Shown here one piece after another: positions 44,701-55,639 of a stretch of DNA of 64,000 nucleotides. The notes below the pieces were generated by a model. That model was not told the DNA's origin, did no database searches, and saw only the letters and a list, made by a program, of their open reading frames with translations. How positions within the stretch are numbered: the stretch's first letter is position 1; each line of letters opens with the position of its first letter. Location: the NCBI GenBank assembly GCA_004335835.1, contig RWJK01001587.1:1-64000 (forward strand). Reading direction: 5' to 3'. The translations under genes were made by a program, and so were the position numbers. This DNA is from Scenedesmus sp. ARA3 (lineage: Eukaryota; Chlorophyta; Chlorophyceae; Sphaeropleales; Scenedesmaceae).

Positions 44701-45693
44701 ATCCACCTCGCCATGCTGCGCGCGGCGCGCAAGGTTTCACTAAGTTTGAAGTGCATCGTTTCTCCGTTTTGCATTCGCAGGCTCCACCACGAGTGGCTTT
44801 TCAGGTGGCGACTTCAACGCTGCTGCCGGCAGTCGCAAGCCGCCCCTAGTAATCGACCTCGCCACGCTGCGCGCGGCGCGCAAGAGCGTGGCGGCGCTGC
44901 ACTCGCTGGAGCAGTGCATTGTGGTTGAGGGGCAGCAAGTGCGTGCCAAGCCGAAGCCCAAGGCCCCTGCTGCGATGCCACCGCTGCCGATGTCAGCAAC
45001 ACAGAAGCACAAGTGAGTTTGGAATTTTAGTATGCAGTTGCAGACTTTGTGTCTGGTCTCTCTCTTGTCTGGTTTCACAGACTGCAAGGTGTTGGCATCA
45101 CTCTATTGTTTGAGTGAACTAAGCAAGCATGATTGACAACGAGCATCCGTGGTCGCGCTCAAAGTGCATTGTGGTTGAGGGGCAGCAAGTGCGTGCCAAG
45201 CCGAAGCCCAAGGCACCTCGGCGGTGCTGCCGATGTCAGCAACACAGAAGCACAAGTGAGTTTGGTGTTGCAAGCACAGTTGCAGGGTTGGTACCGTACC
45301 TGCATGCTGCCACAAGTCTCAGTCACATGCTGCCGCGTGTACCCCTGCATTGCAGGTCTGTGGACATCGTGCTCTTTACACATTCACAGCGCACAGTTGC
45401 ACCCTCCCACACACTGCATGTTCCTGCATTTCTTCCTGCTTTGCAGGTCTGTGGGCATTGTGCAGCAGAATCAGATCAAAAAGGCACGCAAGCTGCAGGA
45501 AGACCTTCGCGCAGAGGAAGAGAAGCTCCAAGCAGCACACCTGGCACGCCTGCGCAGGGCAGCAGCAGCAGAGGTGGCTGGCGACACTGCTGCCAAAGCG
45601 ACTAGCCTCAGCTGGCTGCATTGCAACTTGAGTGAAGAGGAAGGAGAGCATTTGGAGCACTGGCTAGGACTGCTGAAAGCAGTGCTGGACATG

Positions 45694-45728
<35 letters not shown>

Positions 45729-48700
45729 TGATGCTGCAGATCAGCAGCAGGGTGAGGACGCAGGCAAAGGCGGCAGCAGCAGCGATGGCGCAGCAGCAGC
45801 AGCAGCAGCAGCAGCAGAGGCCGGGGACATCATGGTGTGGATCAAGCAGCCTGCCAACCGGCAGCACCACCTGAGGGTGGCGCTGGAGTGCTTGAAGGAG
45901 CTGGGGGCGCAGGACCTGCCGGCACGGGTGCTGCTCACGCGCAAGGTGCATCGCCTGTGCATGTGCAGATGCTGGTTGCTCTGGCAGTGTGATACATCAA
46001 ATTGTTGCTCACTGCGCCTGCACGCTGTTGACTGCGTGTGCTCGTACCTGGTTGGCTGCGCATACACAGTACGCAACCGTTGACTTGATTGTCATTTGCC
46101 ATGTGCCAGTGTGCACTCCCTGCTCATGTGAATGTGCATTGTACGTGCAGGTGCTCCCGCTCGTGCAGCGCTGCCTCAGCTGGCAGCACAGCGCAGTCAG
46201 CAGCATGGCGCAGCACATGCTGCGGCGCTGGCGCTGGCAGCTTGCTGGCCACATGCATGTGCTGGGTCACCCCAGTTACATGGAGGATCACTTGGGGGCG
46301 CTGGAGGAGGAAGTGCAAGCAGGCATGGTGCCGCTGCCGCAGTTGCCTAAGCACAAGCAGGTGAGAGGGTGAAAATAGCGGTAATCTGCAAGCTACTTGT
46401 GTCTGTTATGGCGGGTTGTTCATGCGGCTGCGTTATGGGTGTGTGCATGGCAAGGCAGCTTGCGGGGCACATGCATGTGCTGGGCCACCCCAGCTACATG
46501 GAGGACCACCTGGGGGCGCTGGAGGAGGAGGTGCAGGCTGGCATGGTGCCGCTGCCGCAGCTGTCCAAGCACAAGCAGGTGAGAGGGTGAAAATAGCGGT
46601 AATCTGCAAGCTACTTGTGTCTGTTATGGCGGGTTGTTCATGCGGCTGCGTTATGGGTGTGTGCATGGCAAGGCAGCTTGCGGGGCACATGCATGTGCTG
46701 GGCCACCCCAGCTACATGGAGGACCACCTGGGGGCGCTGGAGGAGGAGGTGCAGGCTGGCATGGTGCCGCTGCCGCAGCTGCCCAAGCACAAGCAGGTGA
46801 GACAGTGTGGCGATGATCTGCATGCAGTTGCTTATCAAGCAGGGATTCAGTGTTGTTTGGTTGCGTATGGGCAGATGCACGTGCTGGGCCACCCCAGCTG
46901 CATGGAGGATCACCTGGGTGCGCTGGCAGCAAAAGTGATGGCAGGCATTGGTGCCACTGCCGCAATCGCCACAGCACAAGCAGGTGAGCGCTGAGGGCCG
47001 CGCACATATGTGTGTTTTGTGCCCCTTTGGCGCATGTGTGGGTGTGTGCCTTGAGGTGTGCGCTCGCGCACAGGTGCGCATGCGCCCATGTGCTCCCATG
47101 TGCGTGCAGATGCACGTGCCGGCAATCGCGCATGCGCGTGGGTGGGTGGTAACGCGTGATGAATGTATGTGCGCGAGTAGTTGTGCGCAGTTGATCGCGT
47201 GTGCGTGTAAGACGCGCGCGCGCGTACACGCACATGCCTGCCTGCCTGGCGCCCCGTATAAAAGCCTTTATGAAAAAGAAATGTGTGCATGCATACTCAA
47301 CAGCACGTGCATGTACGTGTGTGTGGGATTGTGGACGTGGGTGCGTGCGTGTGTGGCACGTGCGCGTGTGCAAATCTTAATGGCGATTGCGCGTGCACGC
47401 ACACAAGCATCATGTGCCGGCCTGCACAGGGCGCGGGCATGCGCGCGCTTGTGTGCATGCGCGCAAGGTCGCGTGCACACGCGTACGCATGTGTGCCACT
47501 ATGAGCGTGTCCACACCCGCTGCGTCCACGCGTATGGGAGTTTACGCATCAGCGGGTGCACATGTGTGCGGTTATAAACCGTGCTTGCGCGCGCACGTGG
47601 TACAGCATGCATGGGCCAATGTGGCGCGTGGCGTGTTTGTGTTTGTTAGGATGCACCCCTGTGCCGTTGTAGCTGTGCTGTGGTGGCATAAGTGCGCCTA
47701 TTTGCACGTGTATTTGCAGCATGTGTGCGCATGCATGCCTGGGACGGCGCGTGCGCATTAGCGTCAGCGTGCGTTGAGGTGACAGACTACTTGTTGATGT
47801 GCATGCTGGCATACGCGTCAACCGGTAGGGTTTAACGTCAACTGATGCTGACGTCAACGCGCGCGAGCACCCTCACAGGCATGTGTGCACACTCAGGCTA
47901 GTGATGACGTAAGCTTGGTAAGGTGCAGGTCACAGACAGTCAGTGAGCGTGCCATGGGTATATGTGCGCGTTGGTGTGTGTGTTAGGGCTGCGGGTCATC
48001 ACGAAGGTTTTGGATGCTTGTGCACATGTTGTGTGTCGTACACATGTCATGGTGTGTGCGCGTACGCATGTTTGGGCCATGCCTATGTGGCCCCTTACGC
48101 GCTTGTGAGTGCAAGTATGTGTGTGCCCCTTGCGTCAAAGCTTGCGCGCGCGAGGCTGTGTGCACAGTAGGTATGTATGGTTGCACTGCATGCGCACCTG
48201 TCTGCTGCTTGCAGACGCGCGCGCATGGCTTCTGGGCGTGTATTTCTGCAAAACCTGTATGCAAGCCGTTGGTTGCGCGTCAGCTTGCCGCAGCACATAG
48301 TTACAAGCGCGAGCAGGCATGCATGTAACTGTGCGCGCTTATAAGCACAGCTGTGCATGTTCCTGCAGAACGAATGCGCACTGCATGTGCGCGCCTGTCA
48401 GAGTGTGTGACATGTTGGTAGCTTGCAATCTGTATGCATTCATGTTAGGCCGCCCCTCCTTGAGGCCTGCGCTTGAGCACAAGGCGCATACGTGCTGATG
48501 CTGCGTCTCTTGCTTGGCTGCTCAGCAGCAGCACTGCTTTTGTGCGCATGTCGGCGCCTTACCTTTTTATGTATATGAGCACACATTGGACGCCTCGGCT
48601 GCTGCTGCTGCTGCTGCTGCAGGCGCTGCTCAACACACCCATCCCCAAGCTTCCTTTGACTCCTGTCCTGCTGCTGCTGCTGCTACAGGCGCTGCTCAAC

Positions 48701-49753
48701 ACAGCCATCCTCAAGCTGCCTTTGACTCCTGTCCTGCCGCTGCTGCTGCTGCTGCTGCAGGCGCTGCTGAACACACCCATCCCCAAGCTGCCCCTGCCGA
48801 ATGCAGCCACGCCAGCGCCAGCCAAATTCGGCACCTACAGCAACAGCAGCAGCATGCAGCACTACGCAATGCCAGGATCCGCACCTGCAATGCTCAATGC
48901 AGGCATGAGCATGCAGCAGCAGTACCCGGGGCAGCAGGCAGGGTTTGGTGCCGGCAGCGGTTTTGCGCCACACCCTATGGGCAGCTTAACACCTGGCATG
49001 CCTGGAATGAGCACGCCTGGAGGCTTCTACACCCCTATGGGAGCAGCAGCAGCAGCAGCAACGCCGGGTATGGCGGCTGCTGCTGCTGCTGCAGGTACGC
49101 CGGGAGCTGGCAGCATGCGGGGCACAGGGGCTAGGGGTATGCCTGGGATGTCAGCAGCAGCAGCCAGCGGGATGCAGGCAGCAGGGCTGGGTGGCGCTGC
49201 CGCTGCTGCTGCTGCTGGGATGTATGGCCAGCCAGGCGCAGCAGCAGCGGCGAGCTATATGGATCCTGCAGCAGCAGCGATGTTTGGTGGGGGGTGGCCA
49301 GTGTCTCAAGGCATGCAGATGATGGGAATGGATGGAGCAGGGGGCGCTGGTATGGCAGCTGGTGCTGCATCAGGCAGCAGCACTGATTTGGCTGCCTTGG
49401 CAGCAGGGGTTGGCAGCGGGGGAGCCTCGGCGGCGCAACAGCAGCAGCAGATGGCGCTGTTTGCAATGCAGCAGCAGCAGCCGCAGCAGATGAATGCAAG
49501 CATGCAGATGCAGTACGGGCAGCTGCAGCAGCAGCCTGGACTGAATGCGCAGCAGCAGCAGCAGCAGCAGCAGCTGACGCTGCAGTGGCAGCAGCAGCAG
49601 GCGGTGTACTGGCAGCAGCAGCAGCAGGTGCAGGCGGTGTGGGCGACTGGCCAGGGTGCGGCTGGCAGCTTGGCCCAGCAGCAGCAGCAGCAGCAGCAGC
49701 CAGCCTCCAGTCAGCCGCAGCAGCAGTCGAGCAGTCAGGGCTTCCTGCAGTAG
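41739..49753 (+). CDS. TFIIS N-terminal (LW)-like domain protein with Q/A/M-rich tail
   Basis: Nine frame-consistent exons: 41739-41786 (MGSELPPDTVFVSYEE), 42093-42277, 42711-42809, 43536-43668, 43820-43961, 44781-45012, 45447-45945, 46151-46360 and 48761-49753; together 847 codons including the stop. The N-terminal third (VLKIFLVDRAGGKHLAAIGD; YERAHYPDGRRCNRWYLMDQ) is not recognised. The middle has a charged helix (IKKARKLQEDLRAEEEKLQA) and a helical bundle: LRVALECLKELGAQDLPARV, then WQHSAVSSMAQHMLRRW, the shape of the TFIIS/IWS1 N-terminal domain found in transcription elongation factors. The tail is a 331-codon exon rich in Gln, Ala, Gly, Met. A nuclear transcription role is inferred. Tandem copies exist for five of its exons. 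Confidence 0.65.
42780..43125 (+). repeat. Tandem copies of the exon end DEHNPEGIYFVSHR
   Basis: The 3' end of exon 42711-42809, with donor GTGCGG, recurs at about 42875-42920 and 42990-43033, and as a short remnant near 43105-43120 (GCTGACGAGTAAG). All lie in the following intron. Copies are near identical over about 45 bp with diverged spacers. Confidence 0.75.
43860..44115 (+). repeat. Copy of the exon end WLEKMVTHHAGNGD ... PTG
   Basis: The end of exon 43820-43961 recurs at about 44027-44111 (RLEKMGTHHAGNGDSPAPA), ending in the same GACAG/GTGCGG donor. The copy lies in the next intron and lacks the exon start. Confidence 0.7.
44440..45260 (+). repeat. Three copies of an exon start and one of its end
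   Basis: The start of exon 44781-45012 (GSTTSGFSGGDFNAAAGSRK) is preceded by two copies at about 44445-44545 and 44625-44733, each with a CAG acceptor; the second also has a GTTTC donor-like end. The exon end (CIVVEGQQVRAKPKPKAP) is copied at about 45163-45253. So the same exon has been copied outward on both sides. Confidence 0.75.
46241..46983 (+). repeat. Tandem 218-bp units carrying a 120-bp phase-0 exon
   Basis: The last 120 bp of exon 46151-46360 (LAGHMHVLGHPSYMEDHLGA ...) recurs as stand-alone exons 46459-46578 and 46677-46796. Unit period is 218 bp and includes the intron. Both copies are 40 codons, phase 0-0, with CAG acceptor and GTGAG donor, so they could be cassettes. A fourth copy at 46875-46983 is 109 bp (not a multiple of three) and would shift the frame. 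Confidence 0.8.
46984..48595 (+). other. Long intron rich in alternating purine-pyrimidine DNA
   Basis: About 1.6 kb between the last 120-bp unit and the first acceptor of the terminal exon. It is filled with TG, CG and TGCGCG-type runs (for example gacgcgcgcgcgtacacgca near 47213) and few CAG triplets. Cys/His/Arg/Val-rich frames on both strands are by-products. Such DNA can adopt Z-form in principle; function is unknown. Confidence 0.65.
48598..48800 (+). repeat. Three tandem copies of the terminal-exon acceptor and start
   Basis: ALLNTPIPKLP with its upstream (CTG)nCAG recurs at about 48622, 48690 and 48761, period about 66-70 bp. The last is continuous with the terminal exon. Use of the first or second acceptor would read through the CTG stretch as Leu residues in frame only if lengths allow; the long frame from 48473 shows they do. 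Confidence 0.7.
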
Positions 49754-49785
49754 CAATAGTAGCTGGCGGCCTGTGTGCGCAATAG

Positions 49786-50220
49786 GGAATGCAGATGATG
49801 GGGGTGGATGGGGCAGCAGGTTCTGGTATGGCAGCTGGTGCTGCATCAGGCAGCAGTACTGACCTCGCTGCTATGGCCGCAGCAGTGGCAGGTGTTGGCA
49901 ACGGGGGAGCTTCGGCGGCGCAGCAGCAGCAGCAGATGGCGCTGTTTGCAATGCAGCAGCAGCAGCAGCCGCAGCAGATGAATGCAGGCATGCAGATGCA
50001 GTACGGGCAGCTGCAGCAGCAGCCTGGTCTGAATGCGCAGCAGCAGCAGCAGCTGACGCTGCAGTGGCAGCAGCAGCAGGCGGTGTACTGGCAACAGCAG
50101 CAGCAGATGCAGGCGGTGTGGGCGACTGGCCAGGGCGCAGCTGGCGGCTTGCCCCAGCAGCAGCAGCCAGCCTCCAATCAGCCGCAGCAGCAGTCAAGCA
50201 GTCAAGGCTTCCTGCAGTAG
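49786..50220 (+). CDS. Copy of the C-terminal tail after the stop; possible alternative last exon
   Basis: After the stop at 49751-49753 the sequence from about 49312 is repeated: MQMMGVDGAAGSGMAAGAAS ... QQSSSQGFLQ, again ending in TAG at 50218-50220. The copy starts right after gcgcaatag, a possible acceptor. It keeps an open frame of over 140 codons with replacements, so it may be used as an alternative last exon, or be 3' UTR. Confidence 0.5.
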   Translation, partial: GMQMMGVDGAAGSGMAAGAASGSSTDLAAMAAAVAGVGNGGASAAQQQQQMALFAMQQQQQPQQMNAGMQMQYGQLQQQPGLNAQQQQQLTLQWQQQQAVYWQQQQQMQAVWATGQGAAGGLPQQQQPASNQPQQQSSSQGFLQ

Positions 50221-50485
50221 CGGTAACAGATATGGCCCGCGTGCAACGGTATACAGTACGTTTCGATGCATTCTGCCTGCGTTTGCGCTGGTGCATACAT
50301 GCACAAGTTGGTGCTCGCTTTGAATACCAGCGGTTTGGTGTGCGGATGCAGCAGATGCAGGTGTCTGTGCTAGGCTGGGCTGGCTCGTGCAGCAGTTCAG
50401 CGGCTGTGCTGGAGTTGGTACGTGTGTGCGGCTGTGCTACACTTGAACAAGAGGGCGCGTGCTCGGTAACAGCTCTGTGTACATT

Positions 50486-50551
50486 CTGTAATCGTTCCGG
50501 TAAGAAATGCACCCCGACCCTTTACGGAACAGTTACAGACGTCGGCTGTAA
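50486..50551. terminator. Facing TGTAA poly(A)-type signals between convergent genes
   Basis: TGTAA, the usual poly(A) signal of green algae, occurs on the plus strand at 50486-50490 and 50547-50551, and on the minus strand at 50533-50537 (TTACA). They lie between the plus-strand stop at 49753/50220 and the minus-strand stop at 51086. The pentamer is common by chance, so this is suggestive only. Confidence 0.35.
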
Positions 50552-50811
50552 GTGCAGTGCACTGCGGCGTGTACATGTGTGTGCTGCTATTGGATGTCTT
50601 GGTTGAATGCTCAGCTGTTCGTGCACAAAAAAACCACGTGGGTTGTTGAGCATGCAGTGCCGTGGCTACCATGGTATAACATCGTACTACGTAGTTATGC
50701 TTTGTGACTATGCAAGGCGCATGGTGTGATTAGTTTACCTATTGATTTGTCAGATTCATCCTTGTCTTGTAACAACGTCACACCAGTGACGGTACAACAA
50801 ACTGGCTGCAG

Positions 50812-51060
50812 GCGCCCTCAAGCCTGTGCAACCCTGAATGTGACAGATACAGAGCACCCGCACACGCTGCTGCTGCTGCTGCCACCATGACTGCTCTGCA
50901 AACCAGCTTGCACATTGCCTGATGCTGTGCAGTCCGAATATGCATCACCGCACTCCCAGTGACTCTGTGTAGTGTGCCCAGCGGCTGGGGAAGAACACTG
51001 CATCACCAGGACCCAGCAGCACTGCCAGCACGCCCACGCCAGCATGCTGGTTCTCTACGC
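50812..51060 (-). repeat. Copy of the last exon of the NTase-JmjC gene
   Basis: Most of exon 51086-51374 is repeated here: gene-end CAAGCCTGTG, the (CTG) stretch, the GHTTQSHW-coding frame and CCAGGACCCAGCA. The JmjC strand motif is only partly open in one frame. It lies downstream of the stop and probably forms 3' UTR or a dead copy. Confidence 0.65.
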
Positions 51061-51085
51061 CAACTGTGCCAAACCTTAGACGCCC

Positions 51086-53993
51086 TCAAGCCTGTGCGAC
51101 CCTAAATGTGACAGACACAGAGCATCCGCACACACCGCCGCTGCTGCTGCTGCTGCCGGCAGCAGGACTGCTTTGTAAACCCGCTTGCGCCCCGTTGCCT
51201 GCTGCTTCACTATGCGCAAAGGGATGTAAACACTCCCCCAGTGACTCTGTGTAGTGTGCCCAGCGGCTGGGGAAGAACACAGCGTCGCCAGGACCCAGCA
51301 CAACTTCAAGTGCGCCCACGCCAGCAAACAGGGGGTGCTTGGTAAAGTCAGGGCTGCACACGTTGACCCGGGACCTGCAGAGCAGCAGCAGATGTACAAC
51401 GGTAGGTGGTCGCCGCCGCCTCGAACTGGTGATGCGGCATGTGCTGCATTCTATTGACAGATAGTTTGCAATTCTTGCATGTAAGCGTTCGGCCGAAGAG
51501 CAGTACAGCCAAAACAGCAGTACAGCAGTACAGGCAATCGACAGTACAGCAGTACAGCCAGCTCACCTTCTGCGCAGCAGGTGCGTGTCGGGGTAGCAGT
51601 ACAGCCGGTAGCGCTGCTCAGGGCTGACGAACAGCATGCGCTTGCAGCCCCGCACCTGCAGCAGCAGCAGCAAGCCAACAGAGCAGCAGGCGATGGTGTT
51701 GCGTGCCTCAGTACGCTGATCCCATGCAACCTCCCGGCTCGGGATATGTGGCAGAGCTAATGCTCTGTTACTTGCTTTGATGCACTGTTGCATGCATGCA
51801 CAACCAAAACAATCGCTCGAATTACTGCCAGAACTGTGTATCAGCGCAAGCCAAGAAGTTGCTGGCAAAAATGTGGCTGCGCACCTGCAGCAGGAAGGAG
51901 TGGGAGGTGTCGCAGTGCGGCGGTGACACTGCCCCCGCAGGGCTCACCCACACCTCTACACATGAATGATGCTGTGCTGTATACAACGCGGCTCAACCAA
52001 ACATTCTAAGTTGATGATCAAGGGCACGCTGTAGCATGCATGCATAACAGCTATGAGAGATCGCTCACAACTCCACTAACAATACCGCATTTCGTTGCAA
52101 TCCACAAACCCTGGCGCATCCCCGCAGCTTCAACGTCACCTGCAGCAGGAAGGAGTGTGAGGTGTCGTAGTGCAGCGGTGACACTGCCCCTGCAGGGCTC
52201 ACCCACACCCTGGGGGCCTGGCTGAAGAACAGCCTGCAGTCATCCTCCTTCTCCTCTTCCTCTGCTGCTGCTGCTGCTGCCGCTGCTGCTGCTGCTGGTG
52301 TTGGTGTATCTGCGCTAGCTGCGCTGCTGCTGCTGCTGGCCAGTGCAGCGCTGAGGCTACTGTTGCAGCCCCGTGCTTCCAGGACTTGCAGCAGGTCCTG
52401 CAGCAGCAGCTGCTGCTCCATGTGCGGCGGCAGCTGCGCCTGAAATGCAAGAATGGACATGTGCACCAGCACTGAGGGCACCGCACTTGCAGGAGCACAG
52501 CAGGTACGCAACAACTTGAAGTGCTTATCAAAAGCAAGCACACTGATCTAGACAGCTGTGGGCGCTGTGCTGTATGCTGCCACAAACATAAGAGCACTGT
52601 GTGCGCACCTGCATGCAGTACGGCCCAAGATATCTGGGCCTTTGGGCATGTATCAGGTTTTTAACTCCTATCAGGATTCAAACTTTTCCCACCTGCATGT
52701 AGTAGTGCTCGTGCGGCTTGTACAGTAGCGGCGGCAGTTGGCACCCCGGCTGCAGCCGCGCCACAAACTCTGCAATGCCCATATCGACCACTTGGCTGGG
52801 GGCAGCAGCAGGCCCTGCACAAAATGAAAAGATAACAAAATAACATACATAACATATGCTGTTGATTAACTGCAGCCCCGCCACAAACTCTGCTATGCTC
52901 ATGTCCAGCACCTGACTGGGGGCAGCAGCAGGCCCTGAACAGCATGACAAATCAACATGACATGACAATCAAGCTCTTGATGCATTGGCTGCAGCCTTGC
53001 CACAAACTCCCCGATGCCCATGTCGACCACTTGGCTGGGGGCAGCAGCAGGCCCTGCACAACATGACAAATAACATACATGACATAACACAAAGTAACAT
53101 ATTTGGGGGTTTGAGAATCTAATGCGGCCTCGCCACAAACTCCGCAAAGCTCATGTAGACAACCTGGCTGGGTGCAGCAGCAGGCCCTGAATGATGTAAC
53201 AGCATAGTGTGATGTGATACAGCACATCATGTCAAGACCGCAAGAAGACGGCTGTCATCTACAAGGCATCTTTAGAGGGAGAATGATAACCCGCGCATGA
53301 CGAAAAAGGTGCAATGCAACAAACATGTGCTTGAGTCCACTGCACGATGCAGTGGCAGTTGAAATACTTGCTGCAAAGCACACTGCATGGGTCAATGCTG
53401 ACTAGCCATGCAATCACACCGCACCTGCTATTTGGTCAAGGTACTGCACCAGTTGCGGCTCAACAAACGGGAACTGCAGCGACGGGGCCAGCCGCACCCT
53501 GCCGCTAAACCCCTGCTGCGCAAGCCACCCTAAACCCCAGCCCTGCTGACTCACAGCCGGCCAGTCAGCAGCCAGCCCACGCAGCACAAGTGGCTGCTGC
53601 TCAGCTTGCAGAAGCAGCAGCCGCTCTGCTGCTACTGCTGCTGCTTGAGCATTAGCACTGCCAGCGTCCTGTTCCAAGAGTGGACCTACTTGGCTTGCTT
53701 TGATCATGCCGTTGCTGCTGCTGCTTCTGCCACTGCGGTTTTGGCGAAGCAGCACTGCACTGATAGCGTTGCATGCCGCAGCCCTATCTGCTTGATCCGA
53801 CCACTCGTGCTCTGTGACACTGCCCCACACAGGCAGCTGCACAGGTGGGGGTGCTGCTCCCATCAACATCTGTGGCTCTGGTGATGATGCTGACTCAGCA
53901 GCAGCAGCAAGAGTCCTAGCACTGCCAGTTGTTGCACCGGTGACTGCTGACAGCAGCCCCTGCATCTGCTCCTGTAGTGCAGTCCAGCCCCAT

Positions 53994-54026
<33 letters not shown>

Positions 54027-54074
54027 TGCAGCTGATCTTGTTCTAGTGCCTGCTGCTGTGCTGCAAGCATACCA

Positions 54075-54135
<61 letters not shown>

Positions 54136-54285
54136 AGCTGCTGCTAAGTTGCGTGCTGCTGTTTGGGATGGGCCTAGCAATGTGCTTTGTGAGCCAGCCG
54201 GGCTCCTCAGCCAGCATCTGCTTCAGGAACAAGCCTTCTATGCGAGGCAGCAATGCATCTGTCAGCCGCCAGGCTGCATCTAACA

Positions 54286-54320
<35 letters not shown>

Positions 54321-54370
54321 GGGACTTGCGCTGCACCTTGTTGCTGCAGCTGCTGATGTTGCGCTGAACT

Positions 54371-54407
<37 letters not shown>

Positions 54408-55601
54408 GGTATGGCATCGTCTTGCAGATGCACATACAGTTCCAGTGCCTGCTGCAGCTGCTGCTGCAGCTGAGGCAGCTGCTGGCCCGCAAAGTGGCAG
54501 CACCAGTACAGGTCACGTGTGTACACGCCCGCCTGCTGCTGCACCAACTCAAACGCAGCACGCAGCAGCCTCTTGAGGCACCAGCGGGCCACGGTAACTG
54601 CACATGGGCACAGATGTACAGCAGCATACAGGGGCAGGTGGGTTGTTGCTCAGTGTGGCTTGGCGTGCAGCACGCATGCTGCTGTATCAGCTCAAAAACA
54701 GCACGCCGCAGCCGCTTGAGGCACCACCTGGCAACTGTAACTGCAGCGGCACACATACATAGAAAATGACATACATTAGCAGATACTTCAGCACGCAGCA
54801 GCCGCTTGAGGGCACCACCTGGCTACTGTAAGTGCAGGGGCAAACATGCACAGCATTGTACGGGCAGGTAGGTTATTCCTTCGTGTGGCCTTGCATGCAT
54901 GTGGCATGCATGTGGCTGCACCAGCTCAAATGCAGCACGTAGCAGCCGCTTGAAGCACCACCTGGCTACGGTGACTGCATGCCAACACACGTTGCAACAT
55001 TGTGAACAGGTGAGAGGGCGGTGAGTGGACTCGCCTGCTTTCTGTTGGCGGTTGCGATTCATGCTGATGGTGGAGCCCAGCCCATGTTGCACAGTCCCAC
55101 CATGCTGGCTTAGATGGCTGGGTGTTGCCTTGCATGCATGCGGCAGTCAGCTGCTGCCAGATAACACAATGCACCATTCAGTCATGCACACAGAGCCAAC
55201 ACCTACCCTGTGTTTGAAGGTCGCCTGCCCGCGCTGCTTCAGCCGCTTTGTCCCTTGCTGCTGCCACATCCTCTGCAAGGCCTGGCAGCAGCTGCAGTCA
55301 ACTGGTGTCAACACACGTCACATACCGCGCTGAACCCCACGCCACATAGCCAAGCAACCATAGCTGGAATCCACTCACCCTGTGTGGACAGGTCTCTCGC
55401 TCGCGCTGCATCAGCCGCTTTGTCCCTTGCTGCTGCCACATCCTCTGCCAGCCCTGGCAGCAGCTGCAGGCTGCTTGGCAGTGCTGCTGCTGCTGGCAGC
55501 AGCAAAGGCAGGTCCACACCTGCCAGGCACACTGACTGCGTCTTGAGCTCAAAAGCAGCTGGAATGGAGGACAGCATGGATGGAGTGAGGGCAGGCAATC
55601 C

Positions 55602-55639
<38 letters not shown>

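Noticed and set aside
46910..48360. Several Cys/His/Arg/Val-rich frames on both strands
   Set aside because: They come from alternating TG/CG DNA in an intron and show no domain or splice logic.
49131..50177. Minus-strand frame of over 340 codons rich in Cys, Ala and Pro
   Set aside because: Antisense of the Q/A/M-rich terminal exon and its copy; driven by CAG/GCA triplets.
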